From Paracidovorax avenae (GTDB taxonomy: Bacteria; Pseudomonadota; Gammaproteobacteria; Burkholderiales; Burkholderiaceae_C), in assembly GCF_040892545.1 (NCBI RefSeq), contig NZ_CP156079.1, forward strand, positions 2,763,501 through 2,827,500: a stretch of 64,000 nt of DNA. Reading direction: 5' to 3'. Below the pieces are notes generated by a model. That model had not been told where the DNA came from. It was given only the letters and a program-made list of their open reading frames with translations, and did no database searches. This document shows, one piece after another, positions 31,801 through 39,595 of this stretch. Each line of letters begins with the position of its first letter. Position 1 is the stretch's first letter. A program made the translations under genes and the position numbers.

Positions 31801-33923
31801 AGTTGCCGGCCGTGGGCGGCGGCCGATCGGGACAGATGCGCCAGGCGGTACTGCGGCGCAGCCTGAACTACCTGCACTACGGCTCGGGGCACCTGCACCA
31901 GGTCAACCTGGGGCTGGCCGAGGAACTGGCGCAGGAAGCGCCGCAGGAAACACCAAAGGATGCGCTGCCGGGTGAAAAGCTGCAGGCCGGCGGTCTGGGT
32001 GGTGATCCGAGTGGCGGCGGCCTGGACGGCATGCTGCCCGAACCGGTGCGCGAAGTGCACCGGCTCATCGCCGACATCGAGCGCGACGCGCTGCATCGGG
32101 AGGTGCTGCGCACGCAGGGCACCTTGGCCACGCGCTACGCGCTGGACGCGCTGGGCCGGCGCACGGGCAGCTGGACGCGCTCGGGCGCGGGCCTGCAGGA
32201 TGCGGCGGGCGAGGACTGGCGCGCGGCATGGCAGCAGCAGGTGGAGGCGCTGGCCCAGCGCGGCCCCTCGGCGGCCGTGGGACTGCTCAAGCAGTACCGC
32301 TACGACGCGGTGGGCGAGCTGCGCGAGAGCGTGCACAGCCACAAGGGGCGCACGAGCTGGCGCTACGACGCCACCGGGCGGGTGGAGCAGGCGCTGCGCG
32401 CGGGCCCCGGGGCGCAGCCGGGTGCGGGCGTGCAGGGCCGCTCGGAAGAAGTGTTCCGCTACGACCCGGCAGGCAACCTGCTGGATGCGAGCCTGGCATC
32501 GCGCATGGCGGCCAACGACGGGCGCCCCAGTGGACCCGGCACGGGCTCCACGGGCTACCTGCGCGACAACCTGGTGCGGGTGTACGAGGACAAGCGCTTC
32601 GCCTACGACGGCTTCGCGCGGCTGCGCGAGAAGCGCATCGGGCGTCACACGGTGCAGCGCTTCGAATGGGACGACGAAGACCAGCTGGTGGCCGTGGAGA
32701 CCACGCGCCAGCCGGGCACGGCCCAGGCCACGCGCCAGCGGGTGGAGTTCCGCTACGACGCGCTGGGCCGGCGCATCGCCAAGCAGGACGCGTTCGGGCG
32801 CACGGAGTTCATCTGGGAGGGCATGCGGCTGATCGAGGAGCGGCGCGGCTCCAAGGTGGTGAGCTACGTGTACGAGCCGGGCAGCTACGTGCCGCTGGCG
32901 CGCATCGATGCGGACGGGCAGCGGCTGGAGGGCAGCGGGCATGGCGGGCTGGTGGGCGGCGCAGGATCGGATGCCACAGGCCGGGCAACCTCAGCCAATC
33001 CAGGCACTGGCTACGACACGCTGAACCCGATGGCTGCGCCCGGCAGCAGCGCGGCAGCGCAGGCTGCTTCTGCCCCAGCACAAGTGGCGGCACATGCCCA
33101 TGCCCGGACCCCAGCTGAATCGCGCCTGCGCGCCAGCGCCCAGGTGAGCTACTTCCACAACGACCCCTCGGGCCTGCCGGAAGAGGTGACGGACGAAGCC
33201 GGCGAAGTGCGCTGGCGCGCGAGCTGGCGCACCTGGGGCAGTGCGCTGGAGGAGCGCTGGGAGGCCGTGCGCATCGACGGCAGCGCCATTCCCGCGGTGC
33301 AGCAGCGGCACAGGAACGAGGACACGCTGGAGCAGAACCTGCGCCTGCAGGGCCAGTACCTGGACCGCGAGACGGGGCTGCACTACAACACCTTCCGGTA
33401 CTACGACCCGGATGTGGGGCGGTTCATCAGTCCGGATCCGATCGGGTTGGCGGGTGGACTCAACCTGCAGCGGTATGCGGCCAACCCCATATCGTGGATC
33501 GATCCGCTGGGTCACGAAAATTATGTGATTATTGGGGAAGGGCAGGATGCCGTAAATAAATATGCAAAAATCATGTCGGACAACCCAAACCTCAAGGGGC
33601 ATGAATTCAGAACGATTCAAGATGACTGGAAGCCGATGATGAAAAAGTCCGGAGCAAGCCGTCTGGAGTTCGGCAGCGCGGAATGGGAGCGCAAGGCAAT
33701 TCAGGCGAATGTTGACTGGATCAACGACAGACATGCCGAAGGGTATAAATTCATCGACATTGGCGAAGACGGCTCTCCAAACAGAAGTTCTTTCTACAAG
33801 GCAGAGAAGGACGCGCTCTCTGCGCTGGGTGTAAAACCCATGAAGGGGAACTCCACTCACATCGCAGCAGCCCGGGCAGCTGCGAAACCCAGTGGAAGAC
33901 CGCCGTCAAAAACAGGATGCTGA
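28872..33923 (+). CDS. prePAAR/PAAR Rhs effector with C-terminal toxin
   Basis: This is a 1683-residue T6SS effector. A prePAAR motif (AARQADEIGH) at residues 6-15 precedes hydrophobic helices (about 33-72, VETLLVAGVVALAAGVSVAT). A PAAR domain (about 80-180) contains paired repeats with GDKMMCAAQIASGSDDVLVGG. The Rhs shell (about 230-1547) has many YD repeats (YDxxGxL) and ends with two autocleavage motifs, DPIGL at D1522 and DPLG at D1544. The remaining 136 residues (1548-1683, bases 33513-33923) form the toxin domain, with WINDRHAEGYKFIDIGEDG at its centre. I do not recognise its activity. Base composition falls sharply at this junction. The stop is one base before the start of the first candidate immunity gene. 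Confidence 0.93.
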   Translation: MGGMAAARQADEIGHVSVWARLARVGLRLAAGMVETLLVAGVVALAAGVSVATMGCGAILACGLLAGFIGGATGWSDYKEKKIQEMTEDIGELDITGTLGIRGAATVRINGRAAMRAVADAAVCRDHGQPNPNFIAEGSDSVFIETYPAARKGDKMMCAAQIASGSDDVLVGGNKTAYLEIADDRAWWETALEIGVGLAMGRGNFLGKVGCLALGAVVGMAGDALGRGFRALIGYPVHPATGGKVLDGSEDTDFVLPGPLGIAWRRFYSSHDHRGGTLHGAGWSVPYEIELHVERAAAGAPPSRITYVNPQGRHIELPDVGPGTALFNVGEGFTLGCTAGGHYEVGELDHVAWQFGPAPQEAGRHVLKLLRIRDRFGHWVGLRYDGERRLAGIADHLGRLLRLDYQAGTRQVAAIHLVQAAPGEQLGLLAAYRHDAGGQLAEVQDRTRATVRRFAYAEGLMVRQEDAAGFACHYAWESEAGASGPERQDGARGPDGRRLRDRRVVRHWTEDGESYAIAYGFDGNSDGSPAGEAGGWTRSTDQLGREERWQWDRWHNLTAYTNALGATWRLAWNERRELLSCTRPSGATTTFQYDDNGMQTGVVDPLGRLTRTLWDSRWLEPLRTTGPDGATWRYEYDRQGLRVQETAPDGGVTRYAYDAQGQVVQIQDALGGAKTLQWNERGLLVRYTDCSGRTTRYGWDGWGQLQSVTDALGLQTQGVVDARGQLRSLRLPDGSSQGFEYDAGGRLVEHTDALSRATRYGHNVRGQLLWRRDAQGREIGAAHDGAHRLSALATENGGVYRFRYDDADRLVEEERLDGTRVGLEYDADGHVVAVVHHPARGDDVFHELQTQAQDGTLREGPAARNAQTPRRTELQRDALGRLVQKRVGSSVLRYRYDAGGRLVEASRWRRRAGAQAASKASTEAETDNDTQELQHTTRFEYDVLGRIVAEHAEDAASGQVHTLRHEHDALGNRTRTQLPAVGGGRSGQMRQAVLRRSLNYLHYGSGHLHQVNLGLAEELAQEAPQETPKDALPGEKLQAGGLGGDPSGGGLDGMLPEPVREVHRLIADIERDALHREVLRTQGTLATRYALDALGRRTGSWTRSGAGLQDAAGEDWRAAWQQQVEALAQRGPSAAVGLLKQYRYDAVGELRESVHSHKGRTSWRYDATGRVEQALRAGPGAQPGAGVQGRSEEVFRYDPAGNLLDASLASRMAANDGRPSGPGTGSTGYLRDNLVRVYEDKRFAYDGFARLREKRIGRHTVQRFEWDDEDQLVAVETTRQPGTAQATRQRVEFRYDALGRRIAKQDAFGRTEFIWEGMRLIEERRGSKVVSYVYEPGSYVPLARIDADGQRLEGSGHGGLVGGAGSDATGRATSANPGTGYDTLNPMAAPGSSAAAQAASAPAQVAAHAHARTPAESRLRASAQVSYFHNDPSGLPEEVTDEAGEVRWRASWRTWGSALEERWEAVRIDGSAIPAVQQRHRNEDTLEQNLRLQGQYLDRETGLHYNTFRYYDPDVGRFISPDPIGLAGGLNLQRYAANPISWIDPLGHENYVIIGEGQDAVNKYAKIMSDNPNLKGHEFRTIQDDWKPMMKKSGASRLEFGSAEWERKAIQANVDWINDRHAEGYKFIDIGEDGSPNRSSFYKAEKDALSALGVKPMKGNSTHIAAARAAAKPSGRPPSKTGC

Positions 33924-33924
33924 A

Positions 33925-34347
33925 ATGCTGGATTTCTCTGAAGATGGTTTTGAGACTTATATTCATGTGCCCATTCACCCGGACCGGGAGCCCATGATGA
34001 ATGATTATTATCGCCGTGTCCTGGGATTTTCGGGTGAGTACAGTGAATTCTGGGTCCGGGAGGACGGTTCACTGAGGCTTCAGTTCAAGGACGTCAAAAA
34101 TATCGATGAAATCAACAGGCTTGGCGCCCCCTCCCTCGCGAGCATCTTCATGCCGGGTGACTTCATCAGCCTTTGCGATCGCTGGGTGCGTGCCGGGGCG
34201 AAAATCGAACTGCTGCTCCTCGATCCGGTAGGTTTTACCGCTGTTGTCGTTGATCCTGCAATGAACCGCCTCGAATTCAGAGGCGACAACAATCCCGGAA
34301 ATTCAGATGTCGATATAAGCGCCTGGGATTTTTTCAGAAGTCTCTGA
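33925..34347 (+). CDS. Candidate Rhs immunity protein, VOC-like fold
   Basis: This 140-residue protein starts one nucleotide after the rhs stop codon. The order DYYRRVLGFSGEYSEF, LRLQFKDV, SLASIFMPGDF and VVVDPAMNRLEFRGD resembles one half of a glyoxalase/vicinal-oxygen-chelate (VOC) domain, where FYxxVLGF and DPxGNxxE are typical. Metal-binding residues are not clearly conserved, so it is probably not an enzyme. Position directly behind an Rhs toxin domain, AT-richer sequence and small size support an immunity role, which is inference. ATG 33925 fits best; an earlier in-frame ATG at 33892 overlaps the toxin gene. Confidence 0.7.
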   Translation: MLDFSEDGFETYIHVPIHPDREPMMNDYYRRVLGFSGEYSEFWVREDGSLRLQFKDVKNIDEINRLGAPSLASIFMPGDFISLCDRWVRAGAKIELLLLDPVGFTAVVVDPAMNRLEFRGDNNPGNSDVDISAWDFFRSL

Positions 34348-34410
34348 TGGCGGGTTGTGCAGGTGAAGCTGCAAGCCGGATGGCAGGTTCGGAGCAGGGT
34401 TGGATTTTCG

Positions 34411-34788
34411 ATGATTTCATCCATTTTTCCCAATCTGTTTTTTCCAGATGCCGGGCTGTTGGTTCGATTCTATGTTGTGGAGCTGTCGCTTTTTGAGGTT
34501 TCAATCGATTATGGAATGGGCTCATGCTTGATCGTCGCGAAAGGCAATCCGCATTTTGGATTGGTTATTTCCGAGGGCGATCCAGCTCCTGTTTCTTCCC
34601 GGCCCCTGTTCACCATGGGCGTGACAGAAATCGAGGCTCTTTTCCACAGGCTTTCAAATTTAAATTTCTCGACAGGGGGCGAATTGCTGACAAAGCGATC
34701 CCTCTTCGAGTGGGCTCTCGGCCAGAGCATGACCTTGAAGGATCCCGCGGGCAATATTTTTATTATCGAACGCCCTTACGCTGCCTGA
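34411..34788 (+). CDS. Second VOC-like small protein, possible orphan immunity
   Basis: This 125-residue protein begins ATG 34411 (MISSIFPNLFFPDAG); an in-frame GTG at 34357 is possible. The pattern FFPDAGLLVRFYVVEL, HFGLVISEGD, FTMGVTEIEALFHRL and MTLKDPAGNIFIIE fits a VOC/glyoxalase-like domain better than its upstream neighbour does. It is AT-rich compared with both flanks and lies 63 nt after the first candidate immunity gene in the same direction. Tandem immunity-like genes behind Rhs loci often remain after replacement of the toxin tip. It could also be an unrelated VOC enzyme. Confidence 0.65.
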   Translation: MISSIFPNLFFPDAGLLVRFYVVELSLFEVSIDYGMGSCLIVAKGNPHFGLVISEGDPAPVSSRPLFTMGVTEIEALFHRLSNLNFSTGGELLTKRSLFEWALGQSMTLKDPAGNIFIIERPYAA

Positions 34789-34834
34789 TGTGCTGAAGCA
34801 CCGTCACCGTCACGCTGCGTACGCTCAAAATGGC

Positions 34835-34856
34835 GGTGGCAGGGGATACTGCCACC
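34835..34856 (+). terminator. Weak hairpin after the T6SS island
   Basis: A 7-bp stem (34835-34841/34850-34856) with an 8-nt loop lies 47 nt after the second VOC-like gene. It has no T-tract, so a terminator role is uncertain. Confidence 0.3.
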
Positions 34857-34922
34857 AGCGGCGAAACCATCTGATGAATTCCCCGCATCGCCCGTCACCC
34901 CACAGCCCAGGAGTTCCTGTCC

Positions 34923-35669
34923 ATGCCGTCATCCATTTCACCGGACCTCATCGCCGCCCTGGCGCCCACCGGCCGGCTCCGCGCTTCCATCAACCTGGGC
35001 AACCCCCTGCTCGCCCATCGGAAGACCGATGGCGAGCCGGACGGGGTGTCCGTGGACCTCGCCCGTGGATTCGCCCGCCAACTGGGCGTGGAGCCTGAGT
35101 GGCTGGTGTTCGACAAGGCGGCCGAATCGGTCCAGGCTGTCAGGCAGGGCCAGGCGGACATCGGCTTCTTCGCGGTGGACCCACTGCGCGGCGAGGGCAT
35201 CGCCTTCACCGCGCCCTACGTGCTGATCGAGGGCGCCTATCTGGTGCGGGACGGCTCGCCCATCACGGACAACGCGCAGGTGGACCAGGCCGGGACGACG
35301 GTCGCGGTGGGGCAGGGGAGTGCCTACGACCTTTTCCTGACGCGTGAACTGAAGGCTGCGCAGATCGTGCGCGCAGCCAATTCCCAGGCGGTGGTGGATA
35401 CTTTCCTGGCGCAATCGCTCGACGTGGCTGCGGGCGTGAGGCAGCAACTGGAGGCCGATGCGCGGCAGCACGCAGGACTTCGCCTGCTGCCAGGGCGGTT
35501 CATGGTGATCCAGCAGGCCATGGGCCTGCCCGGGGACCGCCCGGAAACGGCCGTGCGGTACCTGCGGGATTTCGTGGAAGAAATGAAGGCCCGGGGTTTC
35601 GTGGCAGAAGCACTGAAGCGGCATGGAGTGCAGGGCGCGTCGGTCGCCCCTGCGGCAGCGGCCACCTGA
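34923..35669 (+). CDS. Solute-binding protein family 3, no signal peptide
   Basis: This 248-residue protein has the fold of periplasmic amino-acid-binding proteins: RLRASINLGNPLLAHRK at the start, DGVSVDLARGFARQLGVEPE, then ADIGFFAVDPLRGEGIAFTAPYV, and a second lobe with TVAVGQGSAYDLFL. Unusually, the sequence enters the domain almost at once (MPSSISPDLIAALAPTG) with no Sec signal peptide, and no permease or ATPase genes lie nearby. It may be cytoplasmic or a non-transport sensor protein. It follows the T6SS island but has the normal high GC of the chromosome. The ligand is unknown. Confidence 0.82.
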   Translation: MPSSISPDLIAALAPTGRLRASINLGNPLLAHRKTDGEPDGVSVDLARGFARQLGVEPEWLVFDKAAESVQAVRQGQADIGFFAVDPLRGEGIAFTAPYVLIEGAYLVRDGSPITDNAQVDQAGTTVAVGQGSAYDLFLTRELKAAQIVRAANSQAVVDTFLAQSLDVAAGVRQQLEADARQHAGLRLLPGRFMVIQQAMGLPGDRPETAVRYLRDFVEEMKARGFVAEALKRHGVQGASVAPAAAAT

Positions 35670-35792
35670 TCCTCTGGCGCCTGCATTCCCGCTGCGATGG
35701 GCAGCCGGCCGACATGGGGCTGCTGCCCGTGCCGACAGCCAGGTGTGGCCATGGCGCTGCAGGATGGGCGTTTTGCTTCAAGGAGAACCGCC

Positions 35793-36269
35793 GTGCGATT
35801 CCTGTCGCTCCTTCAACCCGTCCCGTCCCCTCGCCGCGCTCGCCTCGCCCTGGCTGCCATGATGCTGGCCTGTTCGGCGGCCGGGCCCGTCCTGGCCCAG
35901 CAGACGGCGCAGCCGTCCCGACCCACATCGGCGCCCCTGCCGGAGAAGAAGACCCAGGGTGCCTTGCGCTACACCTGCGGCGGTATCGGCCTGGACGAGT
36001 CCACGGCCATGCGCGCCGCGATGAAGGACCATCCCCTGTCGCTGCTCTTCGCGGCGGGTGGCGGCGACTATCTGGCGGACGTGCAGGTGAAACTGGTTCC
36101 GCAGGGCTGGGGCGATGCCGGGGCGCTTGCTTTCACCGCCACCGGCCCGGTCTGCCTGCTGGACCTGCCGGCGGGCAGCTATGAGGTGGAGGCCACTTCC
36201 GGCGGCAAGCAGAAGCGCCAGACGGTGATGGTGGACAAGGAGCCGAAAACGCTGGATTTCCGCTTCTGA
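35793..36269 (+). CDS. Secreted small protein of unknown function
   Basis: This 158-residue protein has a typical signal peptide: basic MRFLSLLQPVPSPRRAR, hydrophobic LALAAMMLACSAAG and a likely cleavage after PVLAQ. GTG 35793 was chosen because an AAGGAG site lies 7 nt upstream; the frame is open to 35697 without similarity. The mature part (about 120 residues) contains GALRYTCGGIGLDESTAMRA and CLLDLPAGSYEVEATSGGK, the latter resembling a carboxypeptidase-regulatory-like beta-sandwich strand. Two cysteines could form a disulfide. I do not recognise a named family. It is convergent with the EVE gene 7 nt away. Confidence 0.7.
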   Translation: MRFLSLLQPVPSPRRARLALAAMMLACSAAGPVLAQQTAQPSRPTSAPLPEKKTQGALRYTCGGIGLDESTAMRAAMKDHPLSLLFAAGGGDYLADVQVKLVPQGWGDAGALAFTATGPVCLLDLPAGSYEVEATSGGKQKRQTVMVDKEPKTLDFRF

Positions 36270-36276
36270 CGCCGAG

Positions 36277-36792
36277 TCACCGCGCTGCCAGCAGGTGCCG
36301 GACGATCTCCTCCCACTCCGCGGGCTCCACCGGGGTGATGGACAGGCGATTCCCGCGCTGCAGCACCCGCATGTCCGCCAGTGCCGGGCGCTCCCGCAGT
36401 TCGGCCAGGCCGACCAGGCGGGTTTTGCGCAGCGCCTGCACGTCCAGCAGCAGCCACCGGGGTCGGGCGGGCGTGGACTTGGGGTCGTAGTAGGGCGACG
36501 CCGGATCGAATTGCGTCGGGTCGGACCGTGTGCGCGATGCGATTCGCGCGATGCCGGCAATGCCGGGTTCGGGACAGCTGGAATGGTAGAACAGTACCCC
36601 GTCGCCCACGCGCATGGCATCGCGCATGAAGTTGCGGGCCTGGTAATTGCGCACGCCGGTCCAGGGCACCGTGGCGCCGGGCGCGGCCAGCGCATCGTCG
36701 ATGGAGCATTCCTCCGGCTCGGACTTCATGAGCCAGTAACGGGGTGCGCCGGGTTCGGCGTTGTCGTCGGGGGCAGGGGCGGGCGCTGTCAT
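36277..36792 (-). CDS. EVE domain-containing protein
   Basis: This 171-residue EVE (THYN1-like) protein has YWLMKSEPEECSIDDAL, WTGVRNYQARNFMRDAMRVGDGVLFYHS and GIAGIARIASR, the conserved pocket region of the PUA-like fold. EVE domains bind modified nucleotides in DNA or RNA; the target here is unknown. Its ATG overlaps the stop of the upstream SNF2 helicase gene (ATGA, 4 nt), so the two are translationally coupled. The homologous stand-alone protein is common in proteobacteria. Confidence 0.92.
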   Translation of the reverse strand: MTAPAPAPDDNAEPGAPRYWLMKSEPEECSIDDALAAPGATVPWTGVRNYQARNFMRDAMRVGDGVLFYHSSCPEPGIAGIARIASRTRSDPTQFDPASPYYDPKSTPARPRWLLLDVQALRKTRLVGLAELRERPALADMRVLQRGNRLSITPVEPAEWEEIVRHLLAAR

Positions 36793-39545
36793 GGCCCGAT
36801 TGTGCGCCGCCGGCCCGTACCGCCCCAGCGTGGATCACCATCGTCCGGAATGGCCAGGGGATTGCGCGACGGCTCCGACAAGGGGGCCAGCAGGGCGCGG
36901 AGGTCGTCTTCGCCGAATTTGGGCACGCCGGCGGTGTCGTGTCCCAGCACGCCGTCCGCCAGGGCCTGCTTGCGTGCCTGCAGTTCCAGCATGCGCTCCT
37001 CGATGCTGCCTTCGGCCACCAGGTGGTGGATGAAGACGGGCTTGTCCTGGCCGATGCGGTGGGCGCGGGCCGACGCCTGCTCCATCACCGCCGGATTCCA
37101 CCAGGGGTCGAGATGGATCACCGTGTCGGCGGCCGTGAGGTTCAGTCCGGTGCCTCCGGCCTTCAGGCTAGCCAGCAGTATGGGGGCCGAACCTTCTGCG
37201 GACGGATCCTGGAACCGGCGCACCACGGATGCGCGCTGGCGTGGCGCGGTGGCGCCTGTCAGCGCCAGCCAGGGCAGGCGCAGCATGTCCAACCGCTGTC
37301 CTGCGAGTTCCAGCATGCCCGTGAACTGCGAGAACACCAGCACCCGCCGTCCTTCGGCGACCAGCGGGGGCAGCAATTCGGCCAGCCGGTCCAGCTTGGC
37401 GCTTTCCATGCCGGAGGCGTCCGGCAGCCCTTTCACCAGGCGAGGATCGCAGCAGACCTGCCGCAGCTTGAGCAGCGCATCCAGGATGGTGATGAGGCCG
37501 CCTTCGAAGCCCTGGCGCTCCAGCACGCGCCGGACCTGCTTGTCCGCGCCGGTGCGCACCGCCTCATACAGTTCGCGCTGCCGGCCCTGGAGCGCCACGC
37601 GCTCGGTGATGGTGGTGCGCGGCGGCAGCTCCGGTGCCACATCGTCCTTGCGGCGCCGCAGTATGAAGGGCCGCACGCGCAGCGCCAGCAACTCGGCGCG
37701 CAGGGTTTCGCCGTTCTCCTCGATGGGTTTGCGCCAGCGTTGCGCGAAGCTGCGCGCGTTGCCGAGAAAGCCGGGCATGAGGAAGTCGAAATGCGTCCAG
37801 AGCTCGCCCAGGTGGTTTTCCAGCGGCGTTCCGGTCAGGCACAGCAGATGGTCCGCGCGCAGCCGGCGCAGCACGCGTGCACCCCGGCTGCCTGCATTCT
37901 TGGCCATTTGCGCCTCATCGAGGATGAGCAGGTGCCAGGCCTGCGCCGCCAGGGCATCGGCATCCCGCCAGAGCAGGGGATAGGTGGTGAGGACGAGGTC
38001 GCTGGCGGCCGCGCGCGGAAAGTCGCGGGCCCGGTCGGGGCCGTGCAACGCCAGCACGCTCAGGCCGGGTGCCATGCGCGCGGCCTCGGCCTGCCAGTTG
38101 AAGAGCAGGGAGGTCGGCACGACCACCAGCGCCGGCCGCCGCAGCCGGCCCGCTTCCTTTTCCGCCAGCACGTGCGCCAGGGCCTGCGCGGTCTTGCCCA
38201 GGCCCATGTCGTCCGCGAGGATGCCGCCCAGGCCCTGGGCGCGAAGGTACTGCAGCCAGGCCAGCCCTTCGCGCTGGTAGGGGCGCAGGGTGACGGCCAG
38301 GCCGACCGGCTCCGGTACCGGCTGTGGCGTGCCCTCATCCCGCAGCCGCTGCGCGAGTTGGGCGAGTCCTGCGTCGCCCAGCAGTTGCCAGCCGAGATCG
38401 TGCCCGGTGTGTGCCTGCCGGCGCGCCACGCGGCCGGACTGGTCCAGGGCCGCACGCAGCGCCTCGATGCGCCGTGCTTCCCATGCGCCGAGCCGAAACG
38501 GATCGCCTGGCCGCCGCTGGTGCAGGGCCGGGTCGGTGAGCAGATCCACCATGGCTCCCACGATGGCCTTGAGCGGCGCGGCGGGCGCATCGATGCGGCG
38601 GCCACCGGGCGCGCGCAGCTGGACCGTGGAGTGGTCATCGATCGCCGCCAGCGCGCGGGCATCCAGCCATCGGTGATCACGGCGCAACAGATCGGCCACC
38701 ATGGGCGCCAGATCCAGGGTTTCCCCGTCGATGTCCACACCCAGGCTCAGCAGCCACGCCCCTTCACGCTCCGGCAGCCGCAGCTTCTGCACGGGCCGCG
38801 CGCGCGGCGCCACGGTATCGGCCTCCCTTCCGAGCACCTCGCCCGTGGTGGGGTCCAGGATGAGCCGCCAGCGCAATACGGGCGTACTTTCATGGGCGAA
38901 CCCGGGGGCCACCACCACCGACCACCCGGTGGCCCGCAGGCGCGGTACCACATCGGCCCAGAAGTCGCCGAAAGCCGCTTCCTGCGGCAGTGTCCATGCC
39001 GGCCCCGGAGGTATGGCGGCCACCGCAGAGCCGTCTGGCCCAGGGGCCTCTTCCGCCAGCGCACTGCCCACGAGGCCCAGTGTGTCGCCCGGCCCGCGCC
39101 ATTGCAGCCGATCCGCGGGGACCGGCACGAGCCCCGTATCGCGCAGGGCGTCCATGGCATCGGTCTCGGCATGCACATCGCGGTGCAGCCACCCGCTTGC
39201 GGCGCCCGGCACCGCCACGCGCGCAGGCGGTCGCGTATTGAGGATGCTGGTGGGGGCGGGCACCGCCCACAGGGATCCATCCCCCAGCCGGTAGGTCCAG
39301 TCCACCCAGGCCAGCGTCACCTGGCCACCCCGGGGGCCGATGCCGCCATGCGCCCGCATGCCCAGCAGCCCGTCGCCACGGCCCAGCGTGCGCAGGGTGA
39401 GCCGGGGCTGGAATGTGGACCCGCCCTCCAAAGCTTCCGCGCCGAGCGATGCGCCCGGCGCGTCCACCCAGGCCTGCACGGCGGAGTCATCCGGCGCGGT
39501 GGAGGATGGAGTGGACGGCAGCGGCGCGCCGGGAGGACGGGGCAT
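36789..39545 (-). CDS. SNF2-family DEAD/DEAH helicase
   Basis: This is a 918-residue superfamily 2 ATPase of the Swi2/Snf2 class. The N-terminal 430 residues are a poorly conserved module. The ATPase core has Walker A DDMGLGKTAQALAH, motif II ILDEAQMAKN, motif III LTGTPLENHLGELWTHFDF, and the helicase C half with VFSQFTGMLELAGQRL, GGTGLNLTAADTVIHLDPWWN and ARAHRIGQDKPVFIHHLVAEG. Such proteins move along DNA or remodel protein-DNA or polymerase complexes. ATG 39545 (MPRPPGAPLPS) was chosen; an in-frame start at 39599 exists. It is coupled to the EVE gene downstream. Confidence 0.92.
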   Translation of the reverse strand: MPRPPGAPLPSTPSSTAPDDSAVQAWVDAPGASLGAEALEGGSTFQPRLTLRTLGRGDGLLGMRAHGGIGPRGGQVTLAWVDWTYRLGDGSLWAVPAPTSILNTRPPARVAVPGAASGWLHRDVHAETDAMDALRDTGLVPVPADRLQWRGPGDTLGLVGSALAEEAPGPDGSAVAAIPPGPAWTLPQEAAFGDFWADVVPRLRATGWSVVVAPGFAHESTPVLRWRLILDPTTGEVLGREADTVAPRARPVQKLRLPEREGAWLLSLGVDIDGETLDLAPMVADLLRRDHRWLDARALAAIDDHSTVQLRAPGGRRIDAPAAPLKAIVGAMVDLLTDPALHQRRPGDPFRLGAWEARRIEALRAALDQSGRVARRQAHTGHDLGWQLLGDAGLAQLAQRLRDEGTPQPVPEPVGLAVTLRPYQREGLAWLQYLRAQGLGGILADDMGLGKTAQALAHVLAEKEAGRLRRPALVVVPTSLLFNWQAEAARMAPGLSVLALHGPDRARDFPRAAASDLVLTTYPLLWRDADALAAQAWHLLILDEAQMAKNAGSRGARVLRRLRADHLLCLTGTPLENHLGELWTHFDFLMPGFLGNARSFAQRWRKPIEENGETLRAELLALRVRPFILRRRKDDVAPELPPRTTITERVALQGRQRELYEAVRTGADKQVRRVLERQGFEGGLITILDALLKLRQVCCDPRLVKGLPDASGMESAKLDRLAELLPPLVAEGRRVLVFSQFTGMLELAGQRLDMLRLPWLALTGATAPRQRASVVRRFQDPSAEGSAPILLASLKAGGTGLNLTAADTVIHLDPWWNPAVMEQASARAHRIGQDKPVFIHHLVAEGSIEERMLELQARKQALADGVLGHDTAGVPKFGEDDLRALLAPLSEPSRNPLAIPDDGDPRWGGTGRRRTIGP

Positions 39546-39595
39546 GGCCGCATTGTGCAGCCGGGCCAGGGTGCCTGGGCCTCCCCGGGGCCGCC

